From contig CAMXAZ010000005.1 in the NCBI GenBank assembly GCA_947179295.1, positions 1 to 64,000 on the forward strand: DNA of 64,000 nt, written 5' to 3'. Origin of the DNA: an uncultured Muribaculaceae bacterium (GTDB taxonomy: Bacteria; Bacteroidota; Bacteroidia; Bacteroidales; Muribaculaceae). Shown here one piece after another: positions 23,274 through 32,506 of the stretch. Position 1 is the stretch's first letter; each line of letters starts with the position of its first letter. The notes under the pieces were generated by a model. That model had not been told where the DNA came from, did not search any database, and saw nothing but the letters and a program-made list of their open reading frames with translations. The position numbers and the translations under genes are program-made.

Positions 23274-24026
23274 TCAGCGGGTGATGTCAAACCCTCGCCG
23301 CTGCAGAGCGCGCAGCATACGGTAGTTCATCGCCTCACGGTAATAGCCCACGATATGTCCGGCCCAGTCGTTGTCACTTTTAGTTCCCTCGCGGGTGCGG
23401 TTATACTCGCTGACAGTCTCATCATAAGCCTCCAGCTCGTCAAGCATCGCCTCACTGTCCTGACGGTAGTGATTCTTGTGGACCACAAGGCTTACAGGCT
23501 GCTTAGGCTTCAGATCCGGATGCTCGCGTGGCACTCCGAGAGCCAGACCGCAGACCACAAAAGTCTTGTCGGGAAGCTTCATCAGCGATGCCACTGCCTC
23601 AGGAGCCGCCGTGCGGGCATAGCCGATCGGACATGTACCCAGCCCAAGAGACTCCGCCATAGTCAGCGCGCTCATCATAGCCAGAGTCGCATCAACAACC
23701 CCGACAATCAGCCCGTCGGCCGTATTGGTAAAACCGGGGATATCAATCCCCTTCTCCTCGCTGAGCAGAGCAATCTTATGATAGTCAATAAGGAAAAGCA
23801 GAAAATGGCTGCAAGTCTTGATCTGCTTCTGACCCGTCAGGCCGTAGAGCTGCTCCTTAACATCCTGGTCTGTAATGTCAATCACAGAAAACTGCTGACC
23901 GTTGTAGCTCGTCGGAGTATTGCGGACAGCTTCATAGATCAAAGCCATCTGATCGTCGGTAATCGGCTCACGCTCATAACGGCGCACGGAGCGACGGTCC
24001 AAAAGTGTATCTTTCACATCTTTCAT
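23274..24026 (-). CDS. NADPH-dependent nitroreductase family protein
   Basis: DVKDTLLDRRSVRRYEREPITDDQM...NTPTSYNGQQFSVI. Confidence 0.9.
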   Translation of the reverse strand: MKDVKDTLLDRRSVRRYEREPITDDQMALIYEAVRNTPTSYNGQQFSVIDITDQDVKEQLYGLTGQKQIKTCSHFLLFLIDYHKIALLSEEKGIDIPGFTNTADGLIVGVVDATLAMMSALTMAESLGLGTCPIGYARTAAPEAVASLMKLPDKTFVVCGLALGVPREHPDLKPKQPVSLVVHKNHYRQDSEAMLDELEAYDETVSEYNRTREGTKSDNDWAGHIVGYYREAMNYRMLRALQRRGFDITR

Positions 24027-24189
24027 GTCAGGTAACCAAATTTATCAATAGTAGGGAGTATAGACGTTGATATGGCGGCATAATCCCGGATAGATCCGGA
24101 TATATGTCGTTTAAACAAACATCTAACCGAACTTGTTCACACCTGACACCCTTCATGACTCCGCTCTTGCACACCTCTGCCAAATCGAC

Positions 24190-24197
24190 TAACTTTG
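24190..24197 (+). promoter_or_regulatory. Bacteroidetes -7 element (TAACTTTG) just upstream of the antiporter ATG
   Basis: TAnnTTTG match 6 nt before ATG at 24203. Confidence 0.4.
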
Positions 24198-24202
24198 TGC
24201 CT

Positions 24203-25708
24203 ATGGAACTCATCACCTCTGAAAACATAATCCTCATCGGCTCCATCCTCCTGATAGCCGGAGTCCTCATCGGCAAATCGAGCTACCGCTTCGGGCTGCC
24301 GCTCCTGCTCATCTTCCTTCTTGTCGGCATGGCCTTCGGCACCGACGGAGTCGGCATCCAGTTCAGCAACATGCACTCCGCCCAGTTCATAGGCATGATA
24401 GCCCTCTGCATCATCCTCTTCTCAGGCGGCATGGGCACAAGGCTCTCGGCGATACGCCCCGTCATAGTCCCCGGACTCATACTCTCGACCATCGGAGTAC
24501 TCCTCACCGCACTTCTCACCGGACTGTTCATCTGGTGGCTCTCCGGCATGGACTGGACTAACATACATTTTGCCTTCATCCCATCCCTGCTCCTGGCAGC
24601 CACAATGTCATCCACAGACTCCGCCTCGGTCTTCGGCATACTCGGCAGCCAGAAAGTGGGCCTGCGCAACCATCTGCGCCCCATGCTCGAACTCGAAAGC
24701 GGATCAAACGACCCGATGGCCTACATGCTCACCATCATCCTAATCGAAACCATCACCCTCGGCGGCGAACTCTCAGCCGGAACCATAATCCTTGAGCTGA
24801 TCCTGCAGTTCGGAGTCGGCGCCGCCGGCGGATTCCTCATGGGCAAACTCACCCTGTGGCTCATAGGCGTCTACCGGCGCATCGACGCCAACGCCCAGTC
24901 AAAAGAAGACGCAGGGCAGGCCACATCAATGATCTCCATCCTCATGATCGGAGCCGTGTTCTTCACCTTCGCCATCACCACAGCCCTCGCCGGCAACGGC
25001 TATCTCGCCGTCTACATCTGCGGCATAGTCCTTGGCAACGCCACCCTCCCCAACCACCGCGGCATCACCAAATTTCTCGACGGCATGACATGGCTCGCAC
25101 AAATCGTGGTCTTCCTCATGCTCGGCCTCCTCGTCAACCCCCATGAGATGATCGACGTAGCCGCCGTCTCCCTCCTCATCGGAATCTTCATGATCCTCAT
25201 CGGACGCCCCCTGAGCATATTCCTCTCCCTCGCCCCACTGCACAAAATCAGCCTTCGCTCCAAAGCCTTCATCTCCTGGGTAGGCCTTCGCGGAGCCGTC
25301 CCCATCATCTTCGCCACCTACCCCGTAGTCTCCGGAATAGAAGGAGCCGGACAGATCTTCAATATCGTATTCTTCATCACCATCCTCTCCCTGCTCATCC
25401 AGGGCACCACAGTAATCACAGCCGCCCGCCGTCTCGACCTGATCTCCACCGACAACCCTGACAATGAAGACTTCGGCGTAGAACTCGCTGACGAACTCCC
25501 AACCTCCCTCCAGACCCTCACCCTCACCCCCGACCATCTCGCCAAAGCCACCACCCTGCGCGACATGCAACTCCCCCCAGGCAGCCTCGTCATGATGATC
25601 CGCCGCGGCAACCGCTACATAGTCCCCAACGGCACACGCCATCTCCAGCCAGGTGACACCCTCCTCATCATCAAGGAAGACAGCACAACCAATCCCGTAA
25701 AAGCATAG
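24203..25708 (+). CDS. Potassium/proton antiporter (CvrA/NhaP2-like, C-terminal TrkA_C)
   Basis: CPA1 membrane domain plus C-terminal LPPGSLVMMIRRGNRYIVPNGTRHLQPGDTLLII. Confidence 0.92.
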   Translation: MELITSENIILIGSILLIAGVLIGKSSYRFGLPLLLIFLLVGMAFGTDGVGIQFSNMHSAQFIGMIALCIILFSGGMGTRLSAIRPVIVPGLILSTIGVLLTALLTGLFIWWLSGMDWTNIHFAFIPSLLLAATMSSTDSASVFGILGSQKVGLRNHLRPMLELESGSNDPMAYMLTIILIETITLGGELSAGTIILELILQFGVGAAGGFLMGKLTLWLIGVYRRIDANAQSKEDAGQATSMISILMIGAVFFTFAITTALAGNGYLAVYICGIVLGNATLPNHRGITKFLDGMTWLAQIVVFLMLGLLVNPHEMIDVAAVSLLIGIFMILIGRPLSIFLSLAPLHKISLRSKAFISWVGLRGAVPIIFATYPVVSGIEGAGQIFNIVFFITILSLLIQGTTVITAARRLDLISTDNPDNEDFGVELADELPTSLQTLTLTPDHLAKATTLRDMQLPPGSLVMMIRRGNRYIVPNGTRHLQPGDTLLIIKEDSTTNPVKA

Positions 25709-25850
25709 AGATACCCCGGCAGCAACCTCATCCTCCCCGCCAGAGAGGAGGATATAAAGAAATCCATCTGAGAACCCGGTCAAAATCACAGCATTGTAAT
25801 ATTCCGTAATATTCCGGATAAAAAAAATCGGCAAAAAAGCGCCTGACATA

Positions 25851-25882
25851 TTTGACGGAAACAAAAAAATACCTACCTTTGC
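25851..25882 (+). promoter_or_regulatory. Bacteroidetes primary-sigma promoter for the tRNA
   Basis: TTTG (25851-25854), 19-nt spacer, TACCTTTGC (25874-25882). Confidence 0.75.
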
Positions 25883-25944
25883 AACGCAAAACGCCTGAGG
25901 CCCCGTCAGCCCCGCAGTTGACATCAGCCACAAACAAAAGGCAC

Positions 25945-26018
25945 GGTCCTATAGCTCAGTTGGTTAGAGCACCTGACTCATAATCAGGGAGTCCTTGGTT
26001 CAAGCCCAAGTGGGACCA
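25945..26018 (+). tRNA. tRNA with CAU anticodon (Met or Ile2)
   Basis: GGTCCTA/TGGGACC acceptor pairing, CCTGA-CTCATAA-TCAGG anticodon arm, GGTTCAAGCC T-arm. Confidence 0.93.
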
Positions 26019-26019
26019 C
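26005..26019 (+). repeat. attL core of the integrated island (tRNA 3' end)
   Basis: CCCAAGTGGGACCAC, exact copy at 42701-42715. Confidence 0.8.
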
Positions 26020-26042
26020 AACAAGCGAAAGCAATTTGCGGA

Positions 26043-26075
26043 AGAATCCTGAAAATCAATGATTTTCAGGATTCT
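26043..26075 (+). terminator. Hairpin downstream of the tRNA
   Basis: AGAATCCTGAAAATC-AAT-GATTTTCAGGATTCT perfect 15-bp stem. Confidence 0.7.
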
Positions 26076-26260
26076 TTGCGTTTGTACTCCTGCGCAAAAT
26101 CCGGCAGAACGAGGCACTTCGCGTTGGAGCATCCGTTGGACTTGATTTTTGGGCCGAATAGTCCAACAATTAGTATCTAAACCGCTGATTGACCTTTGAT
26201 TGCCTGCGGTTTTCTCTTCTTGTCAAAGAACTATTGTTTAATCAAAAATGTTTATTTGAC

Positions 26261-27490
26261 ATGCAACAAAGAAAATCGACTTTCAGCATCCTCTTTTACA
26301 TTAAGAGGAAGAAGCTGTTGAAAAACGGTGATGCGCCGGTGTATATGCGCGTCACTGTCGATGGCCGTTTCCTTGAAGCGTCCCTCAAACGAGGTGTGAA
26401 CCCAAAGGTGTGGAATGAGAAGAAGCAGCGTTCCACTGGTCGCGACCGTCTGTCGCTCGAACTTAACGACTATCTGGACGATACATTGTCTAAGCTTCTC
26501 AAAATTCATCAGCGCTTTATCGATGAGAAGAAAGTGATCAACCCTAAAACCATTCTTGATGAGTGGAACGGCAAGGTTGAGAAGCCTAAAATGCTCTGCG
26601 AAGTGTTCAAGGAAGACAACAAGAAGTATCGCCAGCGTCTTGAGATTGGCGACGTGGTGCTAAATACCGTGTTACGCAACGAGAGAGCCGAGCGTTATCT
26701 CGGCGAGTTCATCCGCAAGAAATATAACGTGAATGATATACCATTCTCTTCCATCGACAATGCGTTTGTACGCGACTTCCATCTCTTCCTCCGCGTTGAC
26801 AAAAAGCAGGAGCAGAACACAGCCAACAAGTACTGCAAGATTCTTAAGCGAATCGTCACCCTTGCACTCGACAACAAATGGATGGAAATAAATCCGTTCC
26901 AAGGAATGCGGTTTCAGGCTAAGGCGACCAATCGTCAATTCCTTACCGAAAAGGAGCTTTCAACAATAATGAACAAGACATTCACCCTTGAACGTCTGAA
27001 TATAGTCCGCGACATATTCGTGTTCTGTGCGCTGACCGGGCTGTCATTCTCAGATGTCGAAGGTTTGAAACCGGAACATGTTTCCGTTGACGATGATGGC
27101 AACTACTGGATTCACAAAGCTCGTCAGAAGACGAAGAACGTGTGCAGCATACCATATCTGGAGTCGGCACGTGAAATCGCTGATAGATATAAAGGACACC
27201 ATCTTTGTGAATCCCGTGGAGTTCTCCTTCCGGTTATTTCCAATCAAAGGATGAATTCGTATCTTGGCGAAATTGCCGGTATATGTGGCATCGCCAAGCC
27301 TCTCACAATGCATATCGCCCGCCATTCATTTGCTTGTCTTGCACTTGCCAATGGCGTATCGATGGAGATTATCGCAAGAATGCTGGGACACTCCGACATC
27401 CGGACTACCAAAATCTATGCAAAAGTAATAGACAAATCCATTGCGGAACAGATAGGTGGTTTAGCTGCCAAATTCGGTTCTCAAAAATAA
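26261..27490 (+). CDS. Tyrosine recombinase / site-specific integrase
   Basis: ALTGLSFSDVEGL, MHIARHSFACLALANGVSMEIIARMLGHSDIRTTKIYAKV (R..HxxR..Y); likely start MQQRKSTFS (26261). Confidence 0.95.
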   Translation: MQQRKSTFSILFYIKRKKLLKNGDAPVYMRVTVDGRFLEASLKRGVNPKVWNEKKQRSTGRDRLSLELNDYLDDTLSKLLKIHQRFIDEKKVINPKTILDEWNGKVEKPKMLCEVFKEDNKKYRQRLEIGDVVLNTVLRNERAERYLGEFIRKKYNVNDIPFSSIDNAFVRDFHLFLRVDKKQEQNTANKYCKILKRIVTLALDNKWMEINPFQGMRFQAKATNRQFLTEKELSTIMNKTFTLERLNIVRDIFVFCALTGLSFSDVEGLKPEHVSVDDDGNYWIHKARQKTKNVCSIPYLESAREIADRYKGHHLCESRGVLLPVISNQRMNSYLGEIAGICGIAKPLTMHIARHSFACLALANGVSMEIIARMLGHSDIRTTKIYAKVIDKSIAEQIGGLAAKFGSQK

Positions 27491-27508
27491 TCATATATCA
27501 TATAATAT

Positions 27509-27552
27509 CACAATCCACCCCGGCCGCTTTTCCACAGTCGGGGTGGATTGTG
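27509..27552. terminator. Bidirectional terminator hairpin
   Basis: CACAATCCACCCCG ... CGGGGTGGATTGTG perfect 14-bp stem between convergent ORFs. Confidence 0.7.
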
Positions 27553-27553
27553 T

Positions 27554-27889
27554 CTAATCGTCAGTTCTGAATGGCGGGAGATAGTAGCGTTGCAGAAATT
27601 GCTCGATTTCTTTCTCGTCGTATAGTATCTTGCCGGGGAGATCGTAATATCCGAACTCGCCTTTGGCCCGATAGTTGGCAAGCGTCCGCCTGCTCACGTT
27701 GAGAATATCCCCAAGCTGCCTGTCCGTGATGTATCGTCCGTGATTGTAATCTCCGCATAGCTCGTCAATGTCGCGTATTCCGTCATCGAGTCTGTCAAGT
27801 GCGTGGAATATACGGGCGATTTCATCACCGGATATAGTCTGAATGTTATCCGCCATCCTTTCTGTATGACTTGGAGATGAAACGGTCAA
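27554..27889 (-). CDS. Helix-turn-helix (HTH_17/excisionase-like) protein
   Basis: YITDRQLGDILNVSRRTLANYRAKGEFGYYDLPGKILYDEKEIEQFL; start probably internal at MADNIQ. Confidence 0.75.
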   Translation of the reverse strand: MTVSSPSHTERMADNIQTISGDEIARIFHALDRLDDGIRDIDELCGDYNHGRYITDRQLGDILNVSRRTLANYRAKGEFGYYDLPGKILYDEKEIEQFLQRYYLPPFRTDD

Positions 27890-28160
27890 TTTCTTTAAGC
27901 GGATACATCACCTTGCCGTCAATGATGGTGTAGCCGATTTTGCCGGAGGAGCGCAGCGACTGCAACGACCGTTTTCCGCGTTGGAGAAGTCTCTGCGCCC
28001 TTTCATTGTCAACCCAGTTGCCGAGTGGATGGCAGCCGAGGTTGCCCATTGCCAATTCAATCTTTGCCGAATACTCCGTTATCCGTGCTACAATGGCATT
28101 GAATATGGCGCGTTCAATAAGAATGTAGTCCATGACATTTTTGAAGATAATATTAAACAT
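27846..28160 (-). CDS. Helix-turn-helix (HTH_17-like) DNA-binding protein
   Basis: WVDNERAQRLLQRGKRSLQSLRSSGKIGYTIIDGKVMYPLKEIDRFI. Confidence 0.7.
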   Translation of the reverse strand: MFNIIFKNVMDYILIERAIFNAIVARITEYSAKIELAMGNLGCHPLGNWVDNERAQRLLQRGKRSLQSLRSSGKIGYTIIDGKVMYPLKEIDRFISKSYRKDGG

Positions 28161-28346
28161 ATTGTTTGCCCGGCTTTATAGCCGTGTCCGGGTCTATTCT
28201 GCCTGAATCATTTGAACCGGCATATAAATTGCGCTCAGGCATCGTTCCGGATTCAAAACCTGTCACATCCGTCTGTCGCCGGACAGCTATTCACACACCT
28301 ACTTGTGTCTAGCGACATTGGTCGACAGTCATAACCGGTTGTTGCA

Positions 28347-28466
28347 ACGTTGATATGTTGTAACGTCATAACGTTGGTACATTAGGACGTTGGAACGTTT
28401 GGACATTATTATGTTGTAACATTGGAACGTTATGACGTTGCGATGTTGCAACGCTATTACGTTGGC
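28347..28466. repeat. Degenerate 8-bp tandem repeat array (consensus ACGTTGNN), 15 contiguous units
   Basis: ACGTTGAT|ATGTTGTA|ACGTCATA|ACGTTGGT|ACATTAGG|ACGTTGGA|ACGTTTGG|ACATTATT|ATGTTGTA|ACATTGGA|ACGTTATG|ACGTTGCG|ATGTTGCA|ACGCTATT|ACGTTGGC, strict 8-nt register. Confidence 0.85.
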
Positions 28467-28875
28467 ACTCTGTGACATGCAGACAGGGATGGATATTTGT
28501 CTGTATGCGGATGTCTCATCATCACTCTGCCGTCGTCAGCATTTGTGCCTCTGTGCAAGTAGAACGACATCTATGCTCAAAAAGATTTCTGATTGCCAGG
28601 TAGTTCCCGACTTTTCCAATATATTTCTCAACTTTTCCCAACTTTTTTATTTCGATGGCTATTGTTCCTGCAATATATGTTATAAAATGTACGCCTGCCA
28701 CGCATAAAGTCGCAGGAGGAACGCGCATTTATATCAAGGATGCTCGGCAAGAACCGGCACCCGGCTTCCTTTCATTGCGTCATACATAATATGACAGTGT
28801 GCTGATTTTTGCGTTGTTCTCTAATTCAATCTTCTGATTATCAGTTTGGATATTCACATGAACATGGCAAGGTAT

Positions 28876-28913
28876 GTTTTACGCAGCACAAAATTAGATT
28901 TGCTGCGTAAAAC
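28876..28913. other. 13-bp perfect inverted repeat upstream of the mob-like gene; candidate oriT
   Basis: GTTTTACGCAGCA - 12 nt - TGCTGCGTAAAAC. Confidence 0.4.
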
Positions 28914-29008
28914 CCTTGCATGTGATGGTTGCGATTACTCCAAAGTCGTAATCTCCATAAAGAAACCTGCGGTTGGCAGTTTCCAGCCATAACACAAAAA
29001 TATACCCA

Positions 29009-29437
29009 ATGAAACAAGAAATCAAGAAATCAGGGCGACCGCCCAAAACAGATGCAAATACTTTCCGTTGCTCAGTAAACTTCAATGCCACCGAAGAGGC
29101 TGCCCTCATGGCAATGCACGAACAATCAGGAGTAGCATCACTATCATCTTTTATAAAGATGCAGCTTTTTGGCAAGACTTTCAAGATTCACCATATTGAC
29201 GATAATGCTCGTATCTTCATTGATAAGCTTTCCTCTCTCAACGCCCATTACCGAACTATAGGTGTAGAATATAACTTTGTGGTTAAGCAACTCCGCCAAC
29301 ACTTCACTGAAAAGAAAGCAATGCAGGCCCTCTATAAACTGGAACAAGCCATCATCTCGCTCGTAAAAGTGAACCGCCAAATTGTCTCGCTCGCCAATGA
29401 CTTTGATGCCTATTGGCGAGAAAAAGACCGGAATTAG
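29009..29437 (+). CDS. Mobilisation (MobC/MobA-like ribbon-helix-helix) relaxosome accessory protein
   Basis: KKSGRPPKTDANTFRCSVNFNATEEAALMAMHEQSG RHH-like N-terminus plus helical C-terminus typical of Bacteroides mob accessory proteins. Confidence 0.65.
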   Translation: MKQEIKKSGRPPKTDANTFRCSVNFNATEEAALMAMHEQSGVASLSSFIKMQLFGKTFKIHHIDDNARIFIDKLSSLNAHYRTIGVEYNFVVKQLRQHFTEKKAMQALYKLEQAIISLVKVNRQIVSLANDFDAYWREKDRN

Positions 29438-29536
29438 CACCCCTATACATCTGAAATGTAATATGTTTCACAACATAATCTTTTGTCAATTAAAGAATTC
29501 TTTGTAACTTTGCAAATAACATCAAGAAATTGTCCC

Positions 29537-29770
29537 ATGTCAACAGAAACAATAGATATAGATATTGAGCGAATCAATCGACTAAAAGTAGTTTTAGCCG
29601 AGAAAAATAGAAAAGGCAAATGGCTCGCTGAGCAATTAGGCAAAAATGAAGCCACCGTCTCAAGATGGTGCTCAAATACTGCGCAGCCTTCATTGGAAAT
29701 GTTAGTGAGAATTGCATCTATTCTTAATGTTGATCCTCGGCAACTGTTAAATGGCAATAATATTGATTGA
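29537..29770 (+). CDS. XRE-family helix-turn-helix regulator
   Basis: INRLKVVLAEKNRKGKWLAEQLGKNEATVSRWCSNTAQPSLEMLVRIASILNVDPRQLL; immediately precedes hsdM. Confidence 0.85.
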   Translation: MSTETIDIDIERINRLKVVLAEKNRKGKWLAEQLGKNEATVSRWCSNTAQPSLEMLVRIASILNVDPRQLLNGNNID

Positions 29771-29772
29771 TT

Positions 29773-31359
29773 ATGGCTAAGAAAACGACTCCTAAAAAGC
29801 AGAAAGAGGAAGTCCTCGAAGATATATTGTTCAGTTGCCGCGATTCCCTTCGCGGTCGCGCCGCTCTTAGTGATAAGCGCGATATGGTTCTTACGCTCGT
29901 TTTTCTCAAATTCATATCCGAGCGATACCATGACCGCTGTAAGGAAATTCGAGAGGAAAATGCCGATGACCCTGAATATGCCGAAATGCTTATCTCCCAA
30001 AAGCGCACCGCTTTTGGAGAAAAGGGAGTTTTTATGCTAACGCCAGAAACGGATTGGGAGTCTCTAAAACTTACTGCGCCAAACAAACTTGCTGTAGCTC
30101 TTGATGATGCTGCTTCAAAACTCATGGAGTCCGAACCTAAGTTAAAAAATGCGTTGCCTGCAGCCTTATTTGTCAACTCCGGTACTGAGGGTAATGTTAT
30201 CAAAGAGGTAATGGACGAAATAGACAAGATTACTCACAAAAAATTCAGAGAAAAAGATTTAATTGGTCGAGTCTATGAATACTTCTTACAGGCGTATGCA
30301 ATTCAGGCGAAAGATAGCAAGGAGGATGGCGAGTTCTATACTCCCCACTCTATCGTAGAACTCATTGCCACACTTATTGAACCGTTCGATGGCACTCTAT
30401 ATGATCCTTGTTGTGGTTCTGGAGGTATGTTTGTGCAGTGCGCAAAATTCGTTGAGCAGCATGGTGGGAACTCACTTAATGTAAGTGTTTACGGTCAGGA
30501 ATCCGATCCTACGACCTACCGTCTTGCCAAAATGAATCTTGCTGTACGCGGCATTGAGTATAACTTGGGTGATCGCCACGCTTCAACGTTTACACACGAT
30601 ATGCACCGTGGACGTACTTTTGACTATATAATGGCAAATCCTCCCTTCAACCTTAAAAGGTGGTATGAATCATCCTTAGAAAACGATGTTCGTTGGAAGG
30701 GTTACGGTCGTCCGCCGGAGAGTAATGCTAATTATGCTTGGATTCTCCATATGCTCTCCAAACTCAAAGAGGGTAAAGGCCGCGCCGGTTTCTTACTTGC
30801 TAATGGTGCTCTTGACGATGAAGACACGGTTAAGATTCGTGAAAATCTTATCAAAGAAGATAAGATTGAGGCTATTATCGTGTTGCCACGCGAAATGTTT
30901 TATGCCACAGACATTTCCGTTACCCTTTGGATTCTGAACGAAAACAAGCGTGGTGGAATTGAAAATGGCCGTAAACTTCGCAACCGCAAGAATGAAATTC
31001 TTTTCGTTGACCTGCGCTCTTGGAGCGAAAACGTATACGAAAAGAAATATGTAAAACTCTCCGACGAACAAATTGCTGCGGCACACAAGATTTACTCTGA
31101 TTGGCAGACCGATGCTGAGGCGTACAATTATGCAAAGCCAGAGTTATATCGTGCCGTTGGGTTAGACACACTTGAGGCGAATGGATGGAGCCTTATACCG
31201 AGCCGATATATTGAGTTTGTTGATCGCGACAACGAACTTGATTATGATTCTGTGCTTGCTGATGCAGGAGCTAAGATAAAAGACCTTCTCGAGCGACAGG
31301 GCGAAAACCATTCTTTACTCATTAACGCATTCAATACCATAGGATATGACGCAGAGTAA
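29773..31359 (+). CDS. hsdM: Type I restriction-modification methyltransferase subunit M
   Basis: DPCCGSGGMFVQ SAM motif, ANPPFN catalytic motif, HsdM N-terminal helical domain. Confidence 0.96.
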   Translation: MAKKTTPKKQKEEVLEDILFSCRDSLRGRAALSDKRDMVLTLVFLKFISERYHDRCKEIREENADDPEYAEMLISQKRTAFGEKGVFMLTPETDWESLKLTAPNKLAVALDDAASKLMESEPKLKNALPAALFVNSGTEGNVIKEVMDEIDKITHKKFREKDLIGRVYEYFLQAYAIQAKDSKEDGEFYTPHSIVELIATLIEPFDGTLYDPCCGSGGMFVQCAKFVEQHGGNSLNVSVYGQESDPTTYRLAKMNLAVRGIEYNLGDRHASTFTHDMHRGRTFDYIMANPPFNLKRWYESSLENDVRWKGYGRPPESNANYAWILHMLSKLKEGKGRAGFLLANGALDDEDTVKIRENLIKEDKIEAIIVLPREMFYATDISVTLWILNENKRGGIENGRKLRNRKNEILFVDLRSWSENVYEKKYVKLSDEQIAAAHKIYSDWQTDAEAYNYAKPELYRAVGLDTLEANGWSLIPSRYIEFVDRDNELDYDSVLADAGAKIKDLLERQGENHSLLINAFNTIGYDAE

Positions 31360-32506
31360 GGAAATCCGCTGGGTGAAACTTGGCGATTTTATTCATCAGC
31401 TAGATGAAAGAAATCGTGATAATACTTTTACTTTAGAAAATCTTAGAGGTTTAAGTATTAACAAAACATTTATACCGACCAAAGCAAATATGGATGGGGT
31501 TTCGTTAACTCCATATAAACTTGTACCTCCACTCTCTTTCTGCTATGTTACTATTACTTCTCGAAATAGTGACAAAATTACACTCGCCCTTAATGAATCC
31601 AAGAATACATACATAGTATCTTCCTCATATATTGTTTTTTATTGCATTCCGAACAAGAAACTGCTTCCAGAATATTTGTTTCTATGGTTTAATATGCCTG
31701 AATTTGACCGATATGCTCGTTATAATTCTTGGGGAAGTGCCAGGGAAGCCTTCTCTTGGGATTCAATGAAACTTGTAGAAATACCAATTCCCTATAAGAA
31801 TGGGGAGCCGGATGTGGAGCGTCAGCAAGAGGTAGTGGATATTTGGCAAGGTCTTCGCCGCCTCAAAGAGGAAAATGAAGCAATCGCGAAACCTCTACTT
31901 GACCTATGCCAAGCTAAAATGGATGAACTGAAACACTCCGCTCCAATGGTTACCATAGAAGAATATCTTGAAGAGGTTAATGTTCGTAATTCAGACAATA
32001 TTTATACACTTGATAATCTTAAAGGCGTAAGTATTGAAAAGATGTTTATCACAAGCAAGGCAAATATGGAAGGGGTATCTCTTACTCCTTACAAGGTCGT
32101 CAAGCCTTTAGATTTCTGTTATGTGAACATTACATCTCGTAATGGTGAAAAGATTACATTAGCACTCAATCAATCTGAGGATAACTACATAGTTTCTTCC
32201 AGTTATACGGTTTTCCGTTTAAAAAATTACGAAATATTTGACCCAACATATCTTTTCCTTTGGTTTTCTCGTCCTGAATTTGACCGCTATGCTAGATTTA
32301 ATTCTTGGGGAAGTGCTCGTGAATCTTTTTCGTGGAATGAGATGCTGAGAGTAAAGGTTCCAAAACCATCCATTGAAATTCAACAGGCTATCGTTGACAT
32401 CTACCATTGTGCTCGTCGCGCCAAAGATATCGCCGAAGAAGCTAATCAACAACTAAAATCAAATTGTCCTGCTCTAATGCAGTACATAATACATTCCGCA
32501 GTATGA
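31346..32506 (+). CDS. hsdS: Type I restriction-modification specificity subunit S with two closely similar target-recognition domains
   Basis: Located between hsdM and hsdR; duplicated TRD halves separated by helical spacers. Confidence 0.93.
   Translation: MTQSKEIRWVKLGDFIHQLDERNRDNTFTLENLRGLSINKTFIPTKANMDGVSLTPYKLVPPLSFCYVTITSRNSDKITLALNESKNTYIVSSSYIVFYCIPNKKLLPEYLFLWFNMPEFDRYARYNSWGSAREAFSWDSMKLVEIPIPYKNGEPDVERQQEVVDIWQGLRRLKEENEAIAKPLLDLCQAKMDELKHSAPMVTIEEYLEEVNVRNSDNIYTLDNLKGVSIEKMFITSKANMEGVSLTPYKVVKPLDFCYVNITSRNGEKITLALNQSEDNYIVSSSYTVFRLKNYEIFDPTYLFLWFSRPEFDRYARFNSWGSARESFSWNEMLRVKVPKPSIEIQQAIVDIYHCARRAKDIAEEANQQLKSNCPALMQYIIHSAV

Noticed and set aside
24926-25933. 335-aa minus-strand ORF rich in Glu/Asp/Gly
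   Set aside because: Shadow ORF antisense to the K+/H+ antiporter; composition is an artefact of GC-rich codon bias on the coding strand.
28339-28482. CRISPR array
   Set aside because: 8-nt degenerate periodicity with no spacers or conserved repeats and no cas genes.
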